Source: Bacteroidales bacterium OttesenSCG-928-B11
GTDB taxonomy: Bacteria; Bacteroidota; Bacteroidia; Bacteroidales; WCHB1-69
Length of the DNA stretch: 64,000 bases
Reading direction: 5' to 3'
NCBI GenBank assembly: GCA_030267125.1
Contig: JAJDJJ010000004.1
Location: 1-64,000 of the forward strand
Below are positions 18,679 to 28,243 of the stretch, in pieces. Each line of letters opens with the position of its first letter. Within the stretch, counting starts at the first letter, position 1. The notes beneath the pieces were generated by a model. The model saw nothing but the letters and a program-made list of their open reading frames with translations, searched no databases and was not told where the DNA came from. The translations under genes and the position numbers were made by a program.

Positions 18679-19662
18679 ATGTCGGATCATTCATCTATAA
18701 ATTTTGCAATCTTGAGCAATCGCCGGTATAATTCCTATAAAAATTTCCTGCTAAAGAGATTCGGAGGACGAATTCAAAAGCTAACCATCGACGCGGGATT
18801 TTCATGTCCGAACCGAGATGGGGCGATAAGCAGTGGCGGCTGTTCGTTCTGCCTCAACGACGCCTTCAATCCATCTTACTGCACACCGGAAAAGAGTGTG
18901 GTGCAACAGCTGACCGAAGGGATTGAATTTCATGCGAATCGCTATCGCAGAGCGGAAGGATACTTGGCTTATTTCCAAGCTTTTTCTAATACGTACGCAC
19001 CGCTAAGCAAACTAAAGGAAGTGTATGCGCCGGCATTGGCCAATCCGCTCATCAAAGGAATTGTTGTGGGAACGCGGCCGGATTGTATGGACAAGGAGAA
19101 ATTGGCATATTTTAAATCGCTGAATGAAAATATCTTTGTCTCTATCGAATACGGCGTGGAGAGCACCGAGGATCGGACATTGCAACGGATCAACCGAGGA
19201 CATGACTTCCAATGCGCCGCGGACATGATTGCGGCAACGGCAGAAGCCGGCATCCACACCGGCGCACATTTCATCTTCGGGTTACCCGGGGAAAACCCCG
19301 ATCTATGGTTCAATAACATTCACAAAATCAACAATCTCGCAATTAACAGTGTCAAATTCCACCAACTGCAAATCATAAAAGACCGCCCAATCGAGCGGGA
19401 ATTTTACGAAAAACGGGACGATTTCTATCTTTTCGACATCAATAATTACATCGACTTCATCACAGAGTACATCACCTATTTGAACCCGAACTTCATCATC
19501 GAGCGATTTGCCGGCGAAGTGCCTCCCCGTTATTTGGCGTTCAGCCACTGGGGAACTACCCGCTACGACGTCGTGCTGCAACAAATTGAGAAAAGATTAG
19601 AAGAGAAGGATAATTTCCAAGGCAAGCGATTTTCTTCCCCTATTGATATTCATAGTAAATAA
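18679..19662 (+). CDS. Radical SAM protein, YhcC family (TIGR01212)
   Basis: About 327 residues. The [4Fe-4S]/SAM motif is in the segment DAGFSCPNRDGAIS followed by GGCSFC, which is the variant spacing of the YhcC family. Other blocks: YFQAFSNTYAPLSKLKE, VGTRPDCMDKEKL, SIEYGVESTEDRTLQRINRG and GAHFIFGLPGE. The reaction of this family has not been fixed; RNA or cofactor modification has been considered. The start is ATG 18679; a TTG three bases earlier would add one residue. Confidence 0.9.
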   Translation: MSDHSSINFAILSNRRYNSYKNFLLKRFGGRIQKLTIDAGFSCPNRDGAISSGGCSFCLNDAFNPSYCTPEKSVVQQLTEGIEFHANRYRRAEGYLAYFQAFSNTYAPLSKLKEVYAPALANPLIKGIVVGTRPDCMDKEKLAYFKSLNENIFVSIEYGVESTEDRTLQRINRGHDFQCAADMIAATAEAGIHTGAHFIFGLPGENPDLWFNNIHKINNLAINSVKFHQLQIIKDRPIEREFYEKRDDFYLFDINNYIDFITEYITYLNPNFIIERFAGEVPPRYLAFSHWGTTRYDVVLQQIEKRLEEKDNFQGKRFSSPIDIHSK

Positions 19663-19727
19663 CCGAAGTGCTTGTTGATGCACCTGTTGAAATAATCTGT
19701 AAATTCGCGACTTTTGAACACAATAAC

Positions 19728-20063
19728 ATGGATAGCACAAGACAACAAAAGATAGGGCAACTGATTAGAAAAGAGTTAGGCGATATTTTCCTTACCGACG
19801 GGAAGGAAATTTACGGCTGCATGATCACCGTAACGCGGACAAATGTATCCAAAGACTTATCCATTGCGCGGTCGTACCTCAGCATTTATAACTCGCCCAA
19901 CCCCCAAGCGGTTTTAGCGGCCGCAAAGGCTAACACGAAAAACATCCGTTTCCGGCTGGGACAGAAAGTGAAGAACCAACTCCGTGTCATTCCGCAACTG
20001 GAATTTTTCATTGACGATTCGTTGGATTATATTGAGAATATTGAGAATTTATTAAAACAGTAG
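19728..20063 (+). CDS. rbfA: Ribosome-binding factor A
   Basis: 111-residue 30S assembly factor that binds the 16S rRNA 5' helix region. Start ATG 19728 (MDSTRQQKIGQLIRKEL) gives the standard N-terminus; the frame is open upstream to about 19668 but those codons do not look like RbfA. The KH-like core shows VTRTNVSKDLSIARSYLSIY, then RFRLGQKVKNQLRVIPQLEFFIDDSLDY, typical of the family. The next gene starts at GTG 20063, overlapping its last base, so the pair is translationally coupled, an arrangement common in Bacteroidota. Confidence 0.9.
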   Translation: MDSTRQQKIGQLIRKELGDIFLTDGKEIYGCMITVTRTNVSKDLSIARSYLSIYNSPNPQAVLAAAKANTKNIRFRLGQKVKNQLRVIPQLEFFIDDSLDYIENIENLLKQ

Positions 20064-21298
20064 TGGCGCATAAAACCAATTTACACGCTTCGTTTTTCAT
20101 TGCTTGGCGGTATCTTTTTTCAAAAAAAAAACACAATATCGTCAACATCATCTCCATTATTTCCACTGTTGGCATTGCGGTAAGCGCTGCGGCACTGATC
20201 GTTGTATTATCTGTTTTCAATGGCATCGAAGGAGTGATCACCGACAGTTTCAACTCCTTTAACCCAGACCTGCGCATCACACCTACCCGCGGAAAGGAGA
20301 TCGCCGTGGATTCGTTCCCGTTTCAAAAGATCAAAAACCTGAACCACGTGGCATCTATTCACGAGATCGTCTCCGATTTGGCATTGGTCACCTATAAAGA
20401 GCAGCAAGTTCTAGCACGAATCAAAGGTGTTAACAGCCAATATGTTGAAGAACGCAATATGGAAGAGTTATTGATAGACGGGGATTTCGCTTTGGCAGGA
20501 GGCGGCATGAACTTTGGGGTTTGCGGTGCGGGCATGGCTGCTTTCCTCCAGCTCTATTTAGACGAAATTGAGCCCTTGAAAGTCTATTATCCCAAAAGAA
20601 CGAAAAAGAATTTAGCCAACGCGGTTGACGCCTTTTACGAACGGAACCTCATTCCGGGCGGCGTTTTCGCCACTTTCACCAATTACGACGACGAGTACCT
20701 TTTCTGCAACATTGAGTTTGCCCGAACATTGATGGACTACCACGGATTGTGCACTTCGGTGGAACTGTTTGTCTCGAAAGAAAACAAGCTGGAAAGTGTC
20801 AGGGAAACGGTACAGGACATTTTAGGGGACAACTACATAGTGCAAGATAAATTCCAACAAGAAGAGCTGCTGTTTAAAACGATGAAATCCGAAAAGATGA
20901 TGATCTTCTTGATCTTAGTCTTTGTGTTGGTTATCGCGGCATTCAACATCATTAGCACAATGGGAATGTTGATCATCGAGAAGAAGGACGACCTGCGCAT
21001 CCTTGCTTCGCTGGGTGCAAACCGCCGGTTTATCTCACGGATTTTCATCTTGGAAGGACTTGTCATCTCTTTCCTCGGCGGGCTGGCCGGCATGCTTTTT
21101 GGGGCATTGATCTGCTTTATCCAAGACACCTTCCACCTGATCTCCTACGGAAATGCCGAAGGGTTTTACATCATCGACCATTATCCCGTGGATTTGCAGG
21201 GCGGGGATTTTCTTATTGTACTGATCACGATTTTAATTATCAGCCTGCTTGCCTCATACTTTCCTGTAAAAATCATTAAAAAACGTTATACTAAATAA
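20063..21298 (+). CDS. ABC transporter permease, LolC/LolE-like (FtsX family)
   Basis: 411 residues. One N-terminal membrane helix (about residues 24-50, IISIISTVGIAVSAAALIVVL), a large periplasmic MacB-like domain, then three helices near residues 276-300, 325-350 and 380-405 with the FtsX core (FNIISTMGMLIIEKKDDLRILASLGA). This topology is that of LolC/LolE permeases, which release lipoproteins from the inner membrane with an ATPase partner; no ATPase lies nearby. The start is GTG 20063, overlapping the rbfA stop by one base. A generic macrolide-type exporter cannot be ruled out. Confidence 0.85.
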   Translation: MAHKTNLHASFFIAWRYLFSKKKHNIVNIISIISTVGIAVSAAALIVVLSVFNGIEGVITDSFNSFNPDLRITPTRGKEIAVDSFPFQKIKNLNHVASIHEIVSDLALVTYKEQQVLARIKGVNSQYVEERNMEELLIDGDFALAGGGMNFGVCGAGMAAFLQLYLDEIEPLKVYYPKRTKKNLANAVDAFYERNLIPGGVFATFTNYDDEYLFCNIEFARTLMDYHGLCTSVELFVSKENKLESVRETVQDILGDNYIVQDKFQQEELLFKTMKSEKMMIFLILVFVLVIAAFNIISTMGMLIIEKKDDLRILASLGANRRFISRIFILEGLVISFLGGLAGMLFGALICFIQDTFHLISYGNAEGFYIIDHYPVDLQGGDFLIVLITILIISLLASYFPVKIIKKRYTK

Positions 21299-21426
21299 TA
21301 TTATGGAGAGTTAACGGTTTATTAGTGACGGTGAAAAGAGAAGGCGACAGGTAGATATAACGCTTATTTTACATGCACACAACTTTCTCTAACCCTCCAA
21401 CTTCTAACTTATTAAATTTCAAACGA

Positions 21427-23727
21427 ATGAAAAAATACATACTCCTACTCATCGTTTCATCCTCTATCTTCCAACTATCAGCGCAAATGCCGTTGGGCTC
21501 TTTCAAAGCCTACCTCCCGTATCATACTTTCATTGACGTGGCGGTAAGTAAAAACATCGTTTACGGTGCGACAAAATCGAGCCTGATGTTGGTGGATAAA
21601 ACCGATGGTGAATCTCTTTCCCAATGGTCGAAAGTAGATGGTCTGTCGGAGGTCGGAATCCAGTGTATCGCTTATTCGGATGATGCCGACGTGTTGATTG
21701 TGGCATATACCAATTCTAATATTGATGTAATTAGGAATCAAAAACTCACCAATATTTCCGACATTAAAAACAAACAAATGTCAGGATCCAAGAACATTCA
21801 TAGCATTACAATATTCGGAAAAACAGCTTACATCTCATGCGACTTTGGTGTTGTACTGCTGAATTTAGAATCGTTGCTCATTGAAGACACTTGGTTCACC
21901 ATCCGAGGCAGTGAAAACTATAGCGCTTTGGAAACAGTATTTTTCGAAGACCATATTTACATTTCAACTTCAAAAGGTATTTTCCACACGCTCAAGGGAA
22001 ACTATAATATTGCCAATTTCGCATCGTGGCAGAAAGTGGAAGAACTCGGTGATATCGCTTATAAAAACATGCTGGCATTTAACTCTAAGCTATTAGTTGT
22101 AAAAAATGATGAAAGGAGTGCTCCTGACTCCGCACCCAAAGACACGTTGTTGTTTTTCGAGAATGGGACTTGGCAAAAAATGGAAGAATTGCCTGTCGGA
22201 CAAATTTACACAATCGATGCCCGAGGTGATGAATTGCTTATTTGCGACTTCTACTATTTTTGTTACTTGGACAGAGAATTGAACACCACTGGCATGGGCA
22301 TGTGGAGCGAGCATCTATCCCGTCCGAGCAAGGCAAAGCTCGATGATGATTATGTTTGGATTGCGGATCGATATCTGGGATTGGCTTGCTATTTCCGCGA
22401 GCATCACTATGCCAGAATGCTGACTGACGGTGGTCCGGTCTCCGAAATGACTGCAAGTTTGGATTATGCCGACGGAGTACTGGCAATCGTGCCCGGAACC
22501 CGCACCAATTTCGCACCCGCATACACACCGCCTTCTGTCAGCTGGATGAAAAACGACCAATGGGAATACAACAATAACTACAAAGAACATGAGAATGCGC
22601 GAGACTTCACCCGAGTAGCCATAAACCCAACCAATACCAGTGAGTTTTACGTGGCATCGTGGGCTGGCGGGCTCTTCAAGTTCAAGGACGGAACTGTTGT
22701 CACCCAATACAACCACCGCAACGCACCTTTTGACACCATCTCGATTGATGGTGGAGCCGCAATTCGGTTAAGCGCCATCGACTTTGACCGGAACGGCAAC
22801 CTTTGGATAGCCAACGGACAAGACGGCAGACCGCTGAAGAAGTTGGATAAAGACGGCAATTTTACAACTTACAGACTCCGATACGGCAGTTATGACGGGG
22901 ATCCTGAACACCTGCTCGTGGATTCGCGCAACCAGATTTGGATCACCTACCCTCGTGCCAACAGCTTGGTAGTATTCAAAGAGGGCAGTAACAACAGCGC
23001 CAACAGCGAGGCATGCATAGACATGAACTCCGCAGCCAACATAAGCACCAGCGACATCTCTTGCATTGCGGAAGACAACGAGGGGAAAATCTGGATCGGA
23101 ACACTGCAAGGCATCAAAGTGGTTTATAATCCCGCAAGCGTTTTCAACCAACAAGTTTACGCACAAAATATTTTGACTACCCAGTTGGGTTATCCGCAAA
23201 ACCTACTTGAGTTTGAACAAATCACCTGCATTGCCGTGGATGGCGGCAACCGAAAATGGATCGGTACGGCTAAGGCTGGTCTTTTCCTCATGTCACCCGA
23301 CGGAACCGAGGAGCTACTCCACCTTACCGAGGATAACTCCCCGCTTTATTCAAACCAGATCAACGCACTTGAAATCAACCCTGACAATGGCGAAGTCTAT
23401 ATCGGCACTTCAATGGGAGTACTATCTTATATGGGGCATGCAACCGGTGGCAAGGAAGATTACAGCGAAGTAAAGGTGTTCCCCAATCCTGTGAAAAACG
23501 GCTATGAAGGAGACATCGCTGTAAACGGTTTGATGGAAAATTCATTCTGCAAAATCACCGATGCGGCAGGCAATTTAGTATGGCAAGGCTATGCTTACGG
23601 CGGACGGTTCATTTGGGGTGGCAAGGACTATAATGGGAAGAAAGTCGCAACCGGGGTCTATTTTGTCTTTGCATCCGATCAAACAGGCGCAGAAAAAAGT
23701 GTTGCTAAAATACTGATCATCAATTAG
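21427..23727 (+). CDS. porZ: Type IX secretion system protein PorZ
   Basis: About 766 residues from ATG 21427, which gives a clean signal peptide (LLLIVSSSIFQLSAQ); an upstream ATG at 21373 lacks one. The body has repeated beta-propeller blades (GESLSQWSKVDGLSEVGI, IWIGTLQGIKVVYN, KWIGTAKAGLFLMSPDG, VYIGTSMGVLSY), and the last ~85 residues form a sorting-type domain beginning KVFPNPVKNG and ending SVAKILIIN. Two propellers plus a T9SS C-terminal domain are the PorZ pattern; in Porphyromonas gingivalis it works with PorU/V/Q in the surface attachment complex and binds anionic lipopolysaccharide. It is followed directly by recO, an order seen in related genomes. Confidence 0.85.
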   Translation: MKKYILLLIVSSSIFQLSAQMPLGSFKAYLPYHTFIDVAVSKNIVYGATKSSLMLVDKTDGESLSQWSKVDGLSEVGIQCIAYSDDADVLIVAYTNSNIDVIRNQKLTNISDIKNKQMSGSKNIHSITIFGKTAYISCDFGVVLLNLESLLIEDTWFTIRGSENYSALETVFFEDHIYISTSKGIFHTLKGNYNIANFASWQKVEELGDIAYKNMLAFNSKLLVVKNDERSAPDSAPKDTLLFFENGTWQKMEELPVGQIYTIDARGDELLICDFYYFCYLDRELNTTGMGMWSEHLSRPSKAKLDDDYVWIADRYLGLACYFREHHYARMLTDGGPVSEMTASLDYADGVLAIVPGTRTNFAPAYTPPSVSWMKNDQWEYNNNYKEHENARDFTRVAINPTNTSEFYVASWAGGLFKFKDGTVVTQYNHRNAPFDTISIDGGAAIRLSAIDFDRNGNLWIANGQDGRPLKKLDKDGNFTTYRLRYGSYDGDPEHLLVDSRNQIWITYPRANSLVVFKEGSNNSANSEACIDMNSAANISTSDISCIAEDNEGKIWIGTLQGIKVVYNPASVFNQQVYAQNILTTQLGYPQNLLEFEQITCIAVDGGNRKWIGTAKAGLFLMSPDGTEELLHLTEDNSPLYSNQINALEINPDNGEVYIGTSMGVLSYMGHATGGKEDYSEVKVFPNPVKNGYEGDIAVNGLMENSFCKITDAAGNLVWQGYAYGGRFIWGGKDYNGKKVATGVYFVFASDQTGAEKSVAKILIIN

Positions 23728-23732
23728 CCAGC

Positions 23733-24446
23733 ATGTTTGTCACCTCCAAAGGAATTGTTGTCCATCGAACTAAATATTCCGACACCAGCCTCATTGTCAA
23801 CATCTTTACCGAAAAATTCGGTTTACGCTCGTTTATGGTGAAAGGCGCCTTTGCCAAGAAAAGCAAATTCCGTTACACGCTTTTCTCACCGTTGGCTATG
23901 TTGGAGGTCACGTTTGACTTACGCAATTCAGACATTCTATTCTTGAAAGATGTTCGTTTGCACTATCATTTCACCCGTATCCCTCTTGATGTGGTTAGAA
24001 ATTCAATTCTCATGTTCTATAATGAATTGATATATAAAACTATTTTCCAGCATCATGAGGATCAAGCGCTTTTCTTATATGTCGAAAAAAAGATCTTGGA
24101 ACTGGACGAGGAGGTCGTTGCGACTGCCGACGTACATATCCGGTTCATCTTGGGCTTGCTTCAAGTGCTGGGGGTAGGAATTGCGAATAATTACTCTGAG
24201 ACAAATTGCTATTTTTTCTTGCAAGAATCAGCTTTCCAAAGCCAGTACTTCGACCACGATGAGATTTTATCGCAGCAGTCATCCGCATATCTATCCCAAT
24301 TACTAACGGACAAAAACACCAATATACAGGCAGACAAGTCGATACGGTTGGAATTATTGCGTTTTCTACTTCGCTACATGACCTACCATATCCCGGGTTT
24401 TAAAATGTCTGACTCCTTGCAGATCCTGGCTGATATACTCAATTAA
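23733..24446 (+). CDS. recO: DNA repair protein RecO
   Basis: 237 residues of the RecO family, which anneals single strands and loads RecA with RecR in recombinational repair. An N-terminal OB fold (TSKGIVVHRTKYSDTSLIV, KFGLRSFMVKGA) is followed by an all-helical C-terminal part (VHIRFILGLLQVLG). The Cys-based zinc site of some RecO proteins is not visible. The gene starts 5 bases after porZ and ends 58 bases before the DUF349 gene; a promoter box lies in that last gap. Confidence 0.9.
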   Translation: MFVTSKGIVVHRTKYSDTSLIVNIFTEKFGLRSFMVKGAFAKKSKFRYTLFSPLAMLEVTFDLRNSDILFLKDVRLHYHFTRIPLDVVRNSILMFYNELIYKTIFQHHEDQALFLYVEKKILELDEEVVATADVHIRFILGLLQVLGVGIANNYSETNCYFFLQESAFQSQYFDHDEILSQQSSAYLSQLLTDKNTNIQADKSIRLELLRFLLRYMTYHIPGFKMSDSLQILADILN

Positions 24447-24450
24447 TTTA

Positions 24451-24458
24451 TATATTTG
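24451..24458 (+). promoter_or_regulatory. Promoter -7 box TATATTTG for the DUF349 gene
   Basis: It lies 47 bases before ATG 24505, just after the recO stop, and matches TAnnTTTG. No clear -33 TTTG is seen at the right spacing. Confidence 0.5.
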
Positions 24459-24504
24459 CACCCCGATTTTTAAACGTAAAAGTTACTAATTTAAAAGAGA
24501 TTTT

Positions 24505-26868
24505 ATGGAATCAAAAGACCTCCTTCACCCTGAAAATGATGCGAATCAAAATCAAGAGGTGAACACCGGCGCTTCACAGGAAGCCCAAATTAACGAAGTT
24601 GTTCCGAATGAAAATTCCGAAGAAAAAAATGATGTGATTGCCGAACCGGTTGCCGAAGAAGTTGCGACCATTGCCGCCGAGTTGATGGCTGAGCCCGAAG
24701 TTGCTCAACAGATGGACGAAACTGTTTTAGAAGCGGTTGCTGAAGCCATCGCCGCCCCTATCATCGAGCAAAGAGAAGAGGCTGCGGACACCAAACCTGT
24801 CGAACTGGTAGAAACTGAAGGGAAAACAGAGCAAAAACCTGCCATATCTTCTGTTTCCGAGATGATTGCGGATATAGAAGATCATGCCGGGGAGCAAGAA
24901 GAAGTTGAAGAGGAAGAAGAAGTTGAAGAAGAAAGCGAAGCTAAAATCGAAAACGATTACGCCAGCTTGACAATGGAAGAGGCAATAGACATCTTGTCCG
25001 AAATCGTAAAAGAGCCTAATTATAACAAAACCAAATTACGTGTCGGAATTCTGAAAGCCAAGATATTACAACTACTTAAAAGTTATAAACAGGAACAGTT
25101 GGCTGCTTTCATTCAAGACGGAGGCAACAAGGAGGAATTTGAACCCGAAATTCTGGATGCCGAAAAGAAATTCAGCGCGGCTTTACACACCTTCAAAATT
25201 AATAAAGCCAAATACATAGAACAACAAGAAGCTGAAAAACAGAAAAACCTGGAAGGTAAGCTGAAGATCATTGAGGCGCTGAAAGAGTTAGTGGAGACCG
25301 AAAGCAATTTGAAAATCCTCAATGATAAGTTTAAACAATACCAGGAAGAGTGGCGCAATATCGGCCCCGTGCCGCAAAACGAGTCCACTAACCTATGGCA
25401 GAATTATCATTTCTTTGTGGAAAAATTCTTTGACATACTCCGAATTAATAAGGAGTTACGGTATCTAGACCTCAAGAAAAACCTCGAACAAAAGATCAAT
25501 CTGTGTGAAGTTGCGGAATCTTTATTATTAAAAGATTCGATCGCACATTCTTTCAAGGCTTTACAACAATTACACGATGAGTGGAAAGAGATCGGGCCGG
25601 TGCCGGATGACAAGAAAGAGGAAATCTGGGAACGCTTCAAAAACGCATCTGACCAGATAAATGCAAGAAGAAGAGAATATTACGACAAAATCTACGAAGA
25701 GCAACAAAACAACTATAACGCAAAAGTTGTCCTTTGCGAACAAACCGAAGAGCTGATCGCTTCCGAACCGCAAACCGTGAAAGAATATAACGAAGTCAGC
25801 GATAAATTGACGGAAATACTGAAAGTTTGGAAAACCTTAGGACCTGCGCCATCTAAACTAAACGATGAAATTTGGACTCGCTTTAAATCTTCGTTAGACA
25901 AATTCTTCGAAGCAAAGAAAGAGTACTTCCAATCGATGAAAGACACGCAGATGCAAAACTACAACCTCAAGCTGAACATTGCAATCATGGCTGAAGGTAT
26001 TTCTACCCGCACAGATTGGAAACAAGCAACAGACGAGATACTTAAACTACAAAAAGAGTGGAAAGAAATTGGCACTACACCTCGCAAACATTCCGAAACC
26101 GTTTGGAAACGTTTCAGAACCGCTTGCGACAAATTCTTCGAGGCTAAGTCCAATTATTTTGAAAATATACACGAAATAGAAGCTGATAACTTACAGAAAA
26201 AAGAGGATTTGATCAAACGCATCACGGAGCATGAATTTTCAGACAATAAATCTGAAAACTTAGATGCCATGAAAGCGTATCAACGCGAGTGGACTGAACT
26301 GGGCCATGTTCCCAAAAAAGATAAAGATCGTATATACAACGACTATCGGGAGGCTATCAACAAACGCTTCTCTGACTTGCAAATGTCCGTGGATGATGTA
26401 AGAAGAGACCGGTTTAAAAATAAAATAGACAATATCCTCAACAATCCGAATGCCGATCGCTTGATCGACAAAGAAAAACGCTTCCTTATCAACAAGATGA
26501 ATCAATTGAAAGACGATGTTATCTTGTGGGAAAACAACTTAGGATTCTTCGCCCATTCTAAAAATGCCGACATCCTGAAAGCCGAGTTTATGAAAAAAAT
26601 AGACGCGGCAAAAGAACAGATCAAGGATTTGGAATATAAGATCCGGATGATGAACCAAGAGGAAAAAGAAGAACGAAATAAGGAGAAAGAAAAAGAGAAA
26701 GAGCAAAAAGAGGAAGCTGTAGTTGAGGCTCCGGAAGTAGCTGTGGAAGCTGAACCTGTTGTCGTTGAAACATCTGTGGAAGAAGTGGTGGAAGTTGCAG
26801 AAGCACCCGCAGAGGAAGTTGTAGAAAAAACAGAAGAAGCTACAGAAACATCTACCGAAGAAGTTTAA
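24505..26868 (+). CDS. DUF349 repeat protein with acidic termini
   Basis: 787 residues. Five DUF349 repeats are visible, marked by variants of EWKEIGPVP followed by WxRF and KFFEAK: near residues 280, 365, 445, 520 and 595. The first ~150 residues and last ~70 are very acidic and low-complexity (Glu-rich runs such as EEVEEEEEVEEESE). The repeats are helical and probably bind a long partner. No signal peptide or membrane span, so it is cytoplasmic. The role is unknown; DUF349 proteins are conserved in Bacteroidota and some actinobacteria. The inverted repeat just downstream probably ends the transcript. Confidence 0.85.
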   Translation: MESKDLLHPENDANQNQEVNTGASQEAQINEVVPNENSEEKNDVIAEPVAEEVATIAAELMAEPEVAQQMDETVLEAVAEAIAAPIIEQREEAADTKPVELVETEGKTEQKPAISSVSEMIADIEDHAGEQEEVEEEEEVEEESEAKIENDYASLTMEEAIDILSEIVKEPNYNKTKLRVGILKAKILQLLKSYKQEQLAAFIQDGGNKEEFEPEILDAEKKFSAALHTFKINKAKYIEQQEAEKQKNLEGKLKIIEALKELVETESNLKILNDKFKQYQEEWRNIGPVPQNESTNLWQNYHFFVEKFFDILRINKELRYLDLKKNLEQKINLCEVAESLLLKDSIAHSFKALQQLHDEWKEIGPVPDDKKEEIWERFKNASDQINARRREYYDKIYEEQQNNYNAKVVLCEQTEELIASEPQTVKEYNEVSDKLTEILKVWKTLGPAPSKLNDEIWTRFKSSLDKFFEAKKEYFQSMKDTQMQNYNLKLNIAIMAEGISTRTDWKQATDEILKLQKEWKEIGTTPRKHSETVWKRFRTACDKFFEAKSNYFENIHEIEADNLQKKEDLIKRITEHEFSDNKSENLDAMKAYQREWTELGHVPKKDKDRIYNDYREAINKRFSDLQMSVDDVRRDRFKNKIDNILNNPNADRLIDKEKRFLINKMNQLKDDVILWENNLGFFAHSKNADILKAEFMKKIDAAKEQIKDLEYKIRMMNQEEKEERNKEKEKEKEQKEEAVVEAPEVAVEAEPVVVETSVEEVVEVAEAPAEEVVEKTEEATETSTEEV

Positions 26869-26896
26869 TTATTGCCAGACAATTAAATTTATAAAT

Positions 26897-26947
26897 AAGG
26901 GATGTAATAATGTTTATTTCACTTAAATTCACATTATTACATCCCTT
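26897..26947 (+). terminator. Strong hairpin after the DUF349 gene
   Basis: A perfect 17-bp stem: 26897-26913 with 26931-26947, loop of 17 bases. The left arm begins AAGGGATG, and T-rich sequence follows the right arm. It lies 28 bases after the stop at 26868 and before the S4 gene at 27015. A long stem and large loop are unusual for a terminator, but the position fits. Confidence 0.6.
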
Positions 26948-27014
26948 TATAATTTGACATGCATATCACTACGGGATTTTTCCGCACTAATCATTAATTG
27001 ACAAATAGTATTAT

Positions 27015-27425
27015 ATGGCTGCCTTAGGTGTAAGAATAGACAAATGGCTTTGGATGGTTCGGGTTTTCAAGACCCGTTCCATAGCGACTGATGCTTGTAA
27101 TGCCGGAAAAGTGAAGATGAACGGGCAAAAAATAAAACCTTCAAAAGAGGTAAAAACCGATGAAATCTATCAGATTAAGATTGGCGAGCTGGATAAGACG
27201 GTACAGGTGATCGACACACCGAAGAGCAGGGTTGGCGCACCTTTGGTGCCTCAATATCTCACCGATCTTACGCCCGAAGAGGAGTATAATCGCATCAAAA
27301 TGCTCCGCACCAAATTTGAATACCGAGACCGCGGGGAAGGACGCCCGACTAAACGAGATCGGCGACAAATCGAATTTCTAAAAAACAATTATAGCGACGA
27401 CGGGGATTTTTCCGAAAAAGAATGA
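27015..27425 (+). CDS. S4-domain RNA-binding protein (HslR/Hsp15-like)
   Basis: 136 residues. The S4 RNA-binding motif lies near residues 6-55 (VRIDKWLWMVRVFKTRSIATDACNAG, then VKMNGQKIKPSKEVK), in the form found in HslR, which binds dissociated 50S subunits carrying nascent chains. The C-terminal half is basic (GRPTKRDRRQIEF). No signal peptide. The gene is convergent with the steroid-reductase-like gene, with a hairpin between them. No heat-shock element is seen in the short upstream gap. Confidence 0.85.
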   Translation: MAALGVRIDKWLWMVRVFKTRSIATDACNAGKVKMNGQKIKPSKEVKTDEIYQIKIGELDKTVQVIDTPKSRVGAPLVPQYLTDLTPEEEYNRIKMLRTKFEYRDRGEGRPTKRDRRQIEFLKNNYSDDGDFSEKE

Positions 27426-27430
27426 TTTAT

Positions 27431-27446
27431 ACTTCATTCTTGAAGT
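27431..27446. terminator. Hairpin between convergent genes
   Basis: ACTTCA (27431-27436), loop TTCT, TGAAGT (27441-27446): a perfect 6-bp stem in the 25-base gap between the S4 gene and the steroid-reductase-like gene. No U-tract, so a modest bidirectional terminator at best. Confidence 0.4.
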
Positions 27447-27450
27447 CATG

Positions 27451-28239
27451 CTAATAGATGAAGGGGAAAATTTTATACCGTTTCATTTCGGTAAACTCTT
27501 TGCCAAAAAACTGCGTATATCTTTCATAAACCGCTGATGCACGGGGCAGAATATTTGCAAGAGTCCAAAATACAAATACCCAACCGGCTGCCGACCAACA
27601 GAGCACTGCAAATCCGATCCATTCTAATATTTCCCCAAAATAATTGGCCGAATTGACGTATTTAAAAAGTCCGCCTCGCGGGATATAATAATTCGTATCA
27701 TTCTTGTCTTTCCTTAATTTACGGATAATCTCATCGGAGTGAATATTTATGGTCATGCCGGCAATGAAGAGTAGTGTTCCTATAATAAATTGCGGAGAAT
27801 AGAGCCAGTAAATAGGATATGCGTCCGCCGGCGAGAAATAGAAAAGCCAACCGCCTTGCATGTAGGCATTACAGGAATTAAAGACAATGCCCAGCGCAAT
27901 AACCGAAATCGGCATCTTGCTGGTAGATCGCATCAATGACGGGAACACAAAGGTGCGCTCAATATAATGCGCCTGAAACAATAAGAATATGATGCAAGTG
28001 ACAATATTAAACGGCTTGATTTGTTGATGGATGGAATATGCATAGAGAACGGTCATCAAGATAAAAACAGGCAATTCCATGATTACCCAACCTAAGCGGC
28101 TGTTAATCGACATTCCCCAGCGATTGTTGGAGGTCATTCCATACCCTACAGTTATAAATTGCAATACGATGAAAATAATGACTGACAACAAGGTCATCGA
28201 CAATAGAAAATAGTTATAAAAAGCAAGCCATTGTTCCAT
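27451..28239 (-). CDS. Steroid 5-alpha-reductase/DUF1295-like membrane protein
   Basis: 262 residues with about seven hydrophobic segments. The C-terminal part matches the steroid 5-alpha-reductase/isoprenylcysteine methyltransferase fold: SANYFGEILEWIGFAVLCWS, then ANILPRASAVYERYTQFFG and KRYKIFPFIY at the end. IPRGGLFKYVNSANY carries the typical GLF-Y motif. Members reduce double bonds in lipids using NADPH. The bacterial substrate is unknown. The start lies just 4 bases from the end of the glycosyltransferase gene, so the two may form one operon. Confidence 0.8.
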   Translation of the reverse strand: MEQWLAFYNYFLLSMTLLSVIIFIVLQFITVGYGMTSNNRWGMSINSRLGWVIMELPVFILMTVLYAYSIHQQIKPFNIVTCIIFLLFQAHYIERTFVFPSLMRSTSKMPISVIALGIVFNSCNAYMQGGWLFYFSPADAYPIYWLYSPQFIIGTLLFIAGMTINIHSDEIIRKLRKDKNDTNYYIPRGGLFKYVNSANYFGEILEWIGFAVLCWSAAGWVFVFWTLANILPRASAVYERYTQFFGKEFTEMKRYKIFPFIY

Positions 28240-28243
28240 ATTA

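Noticed and set aside
21373-21426. Upstream ATG for porZ
   Set aside because: The 18 added codons do not form a signal peptide; ATG 21427 does.
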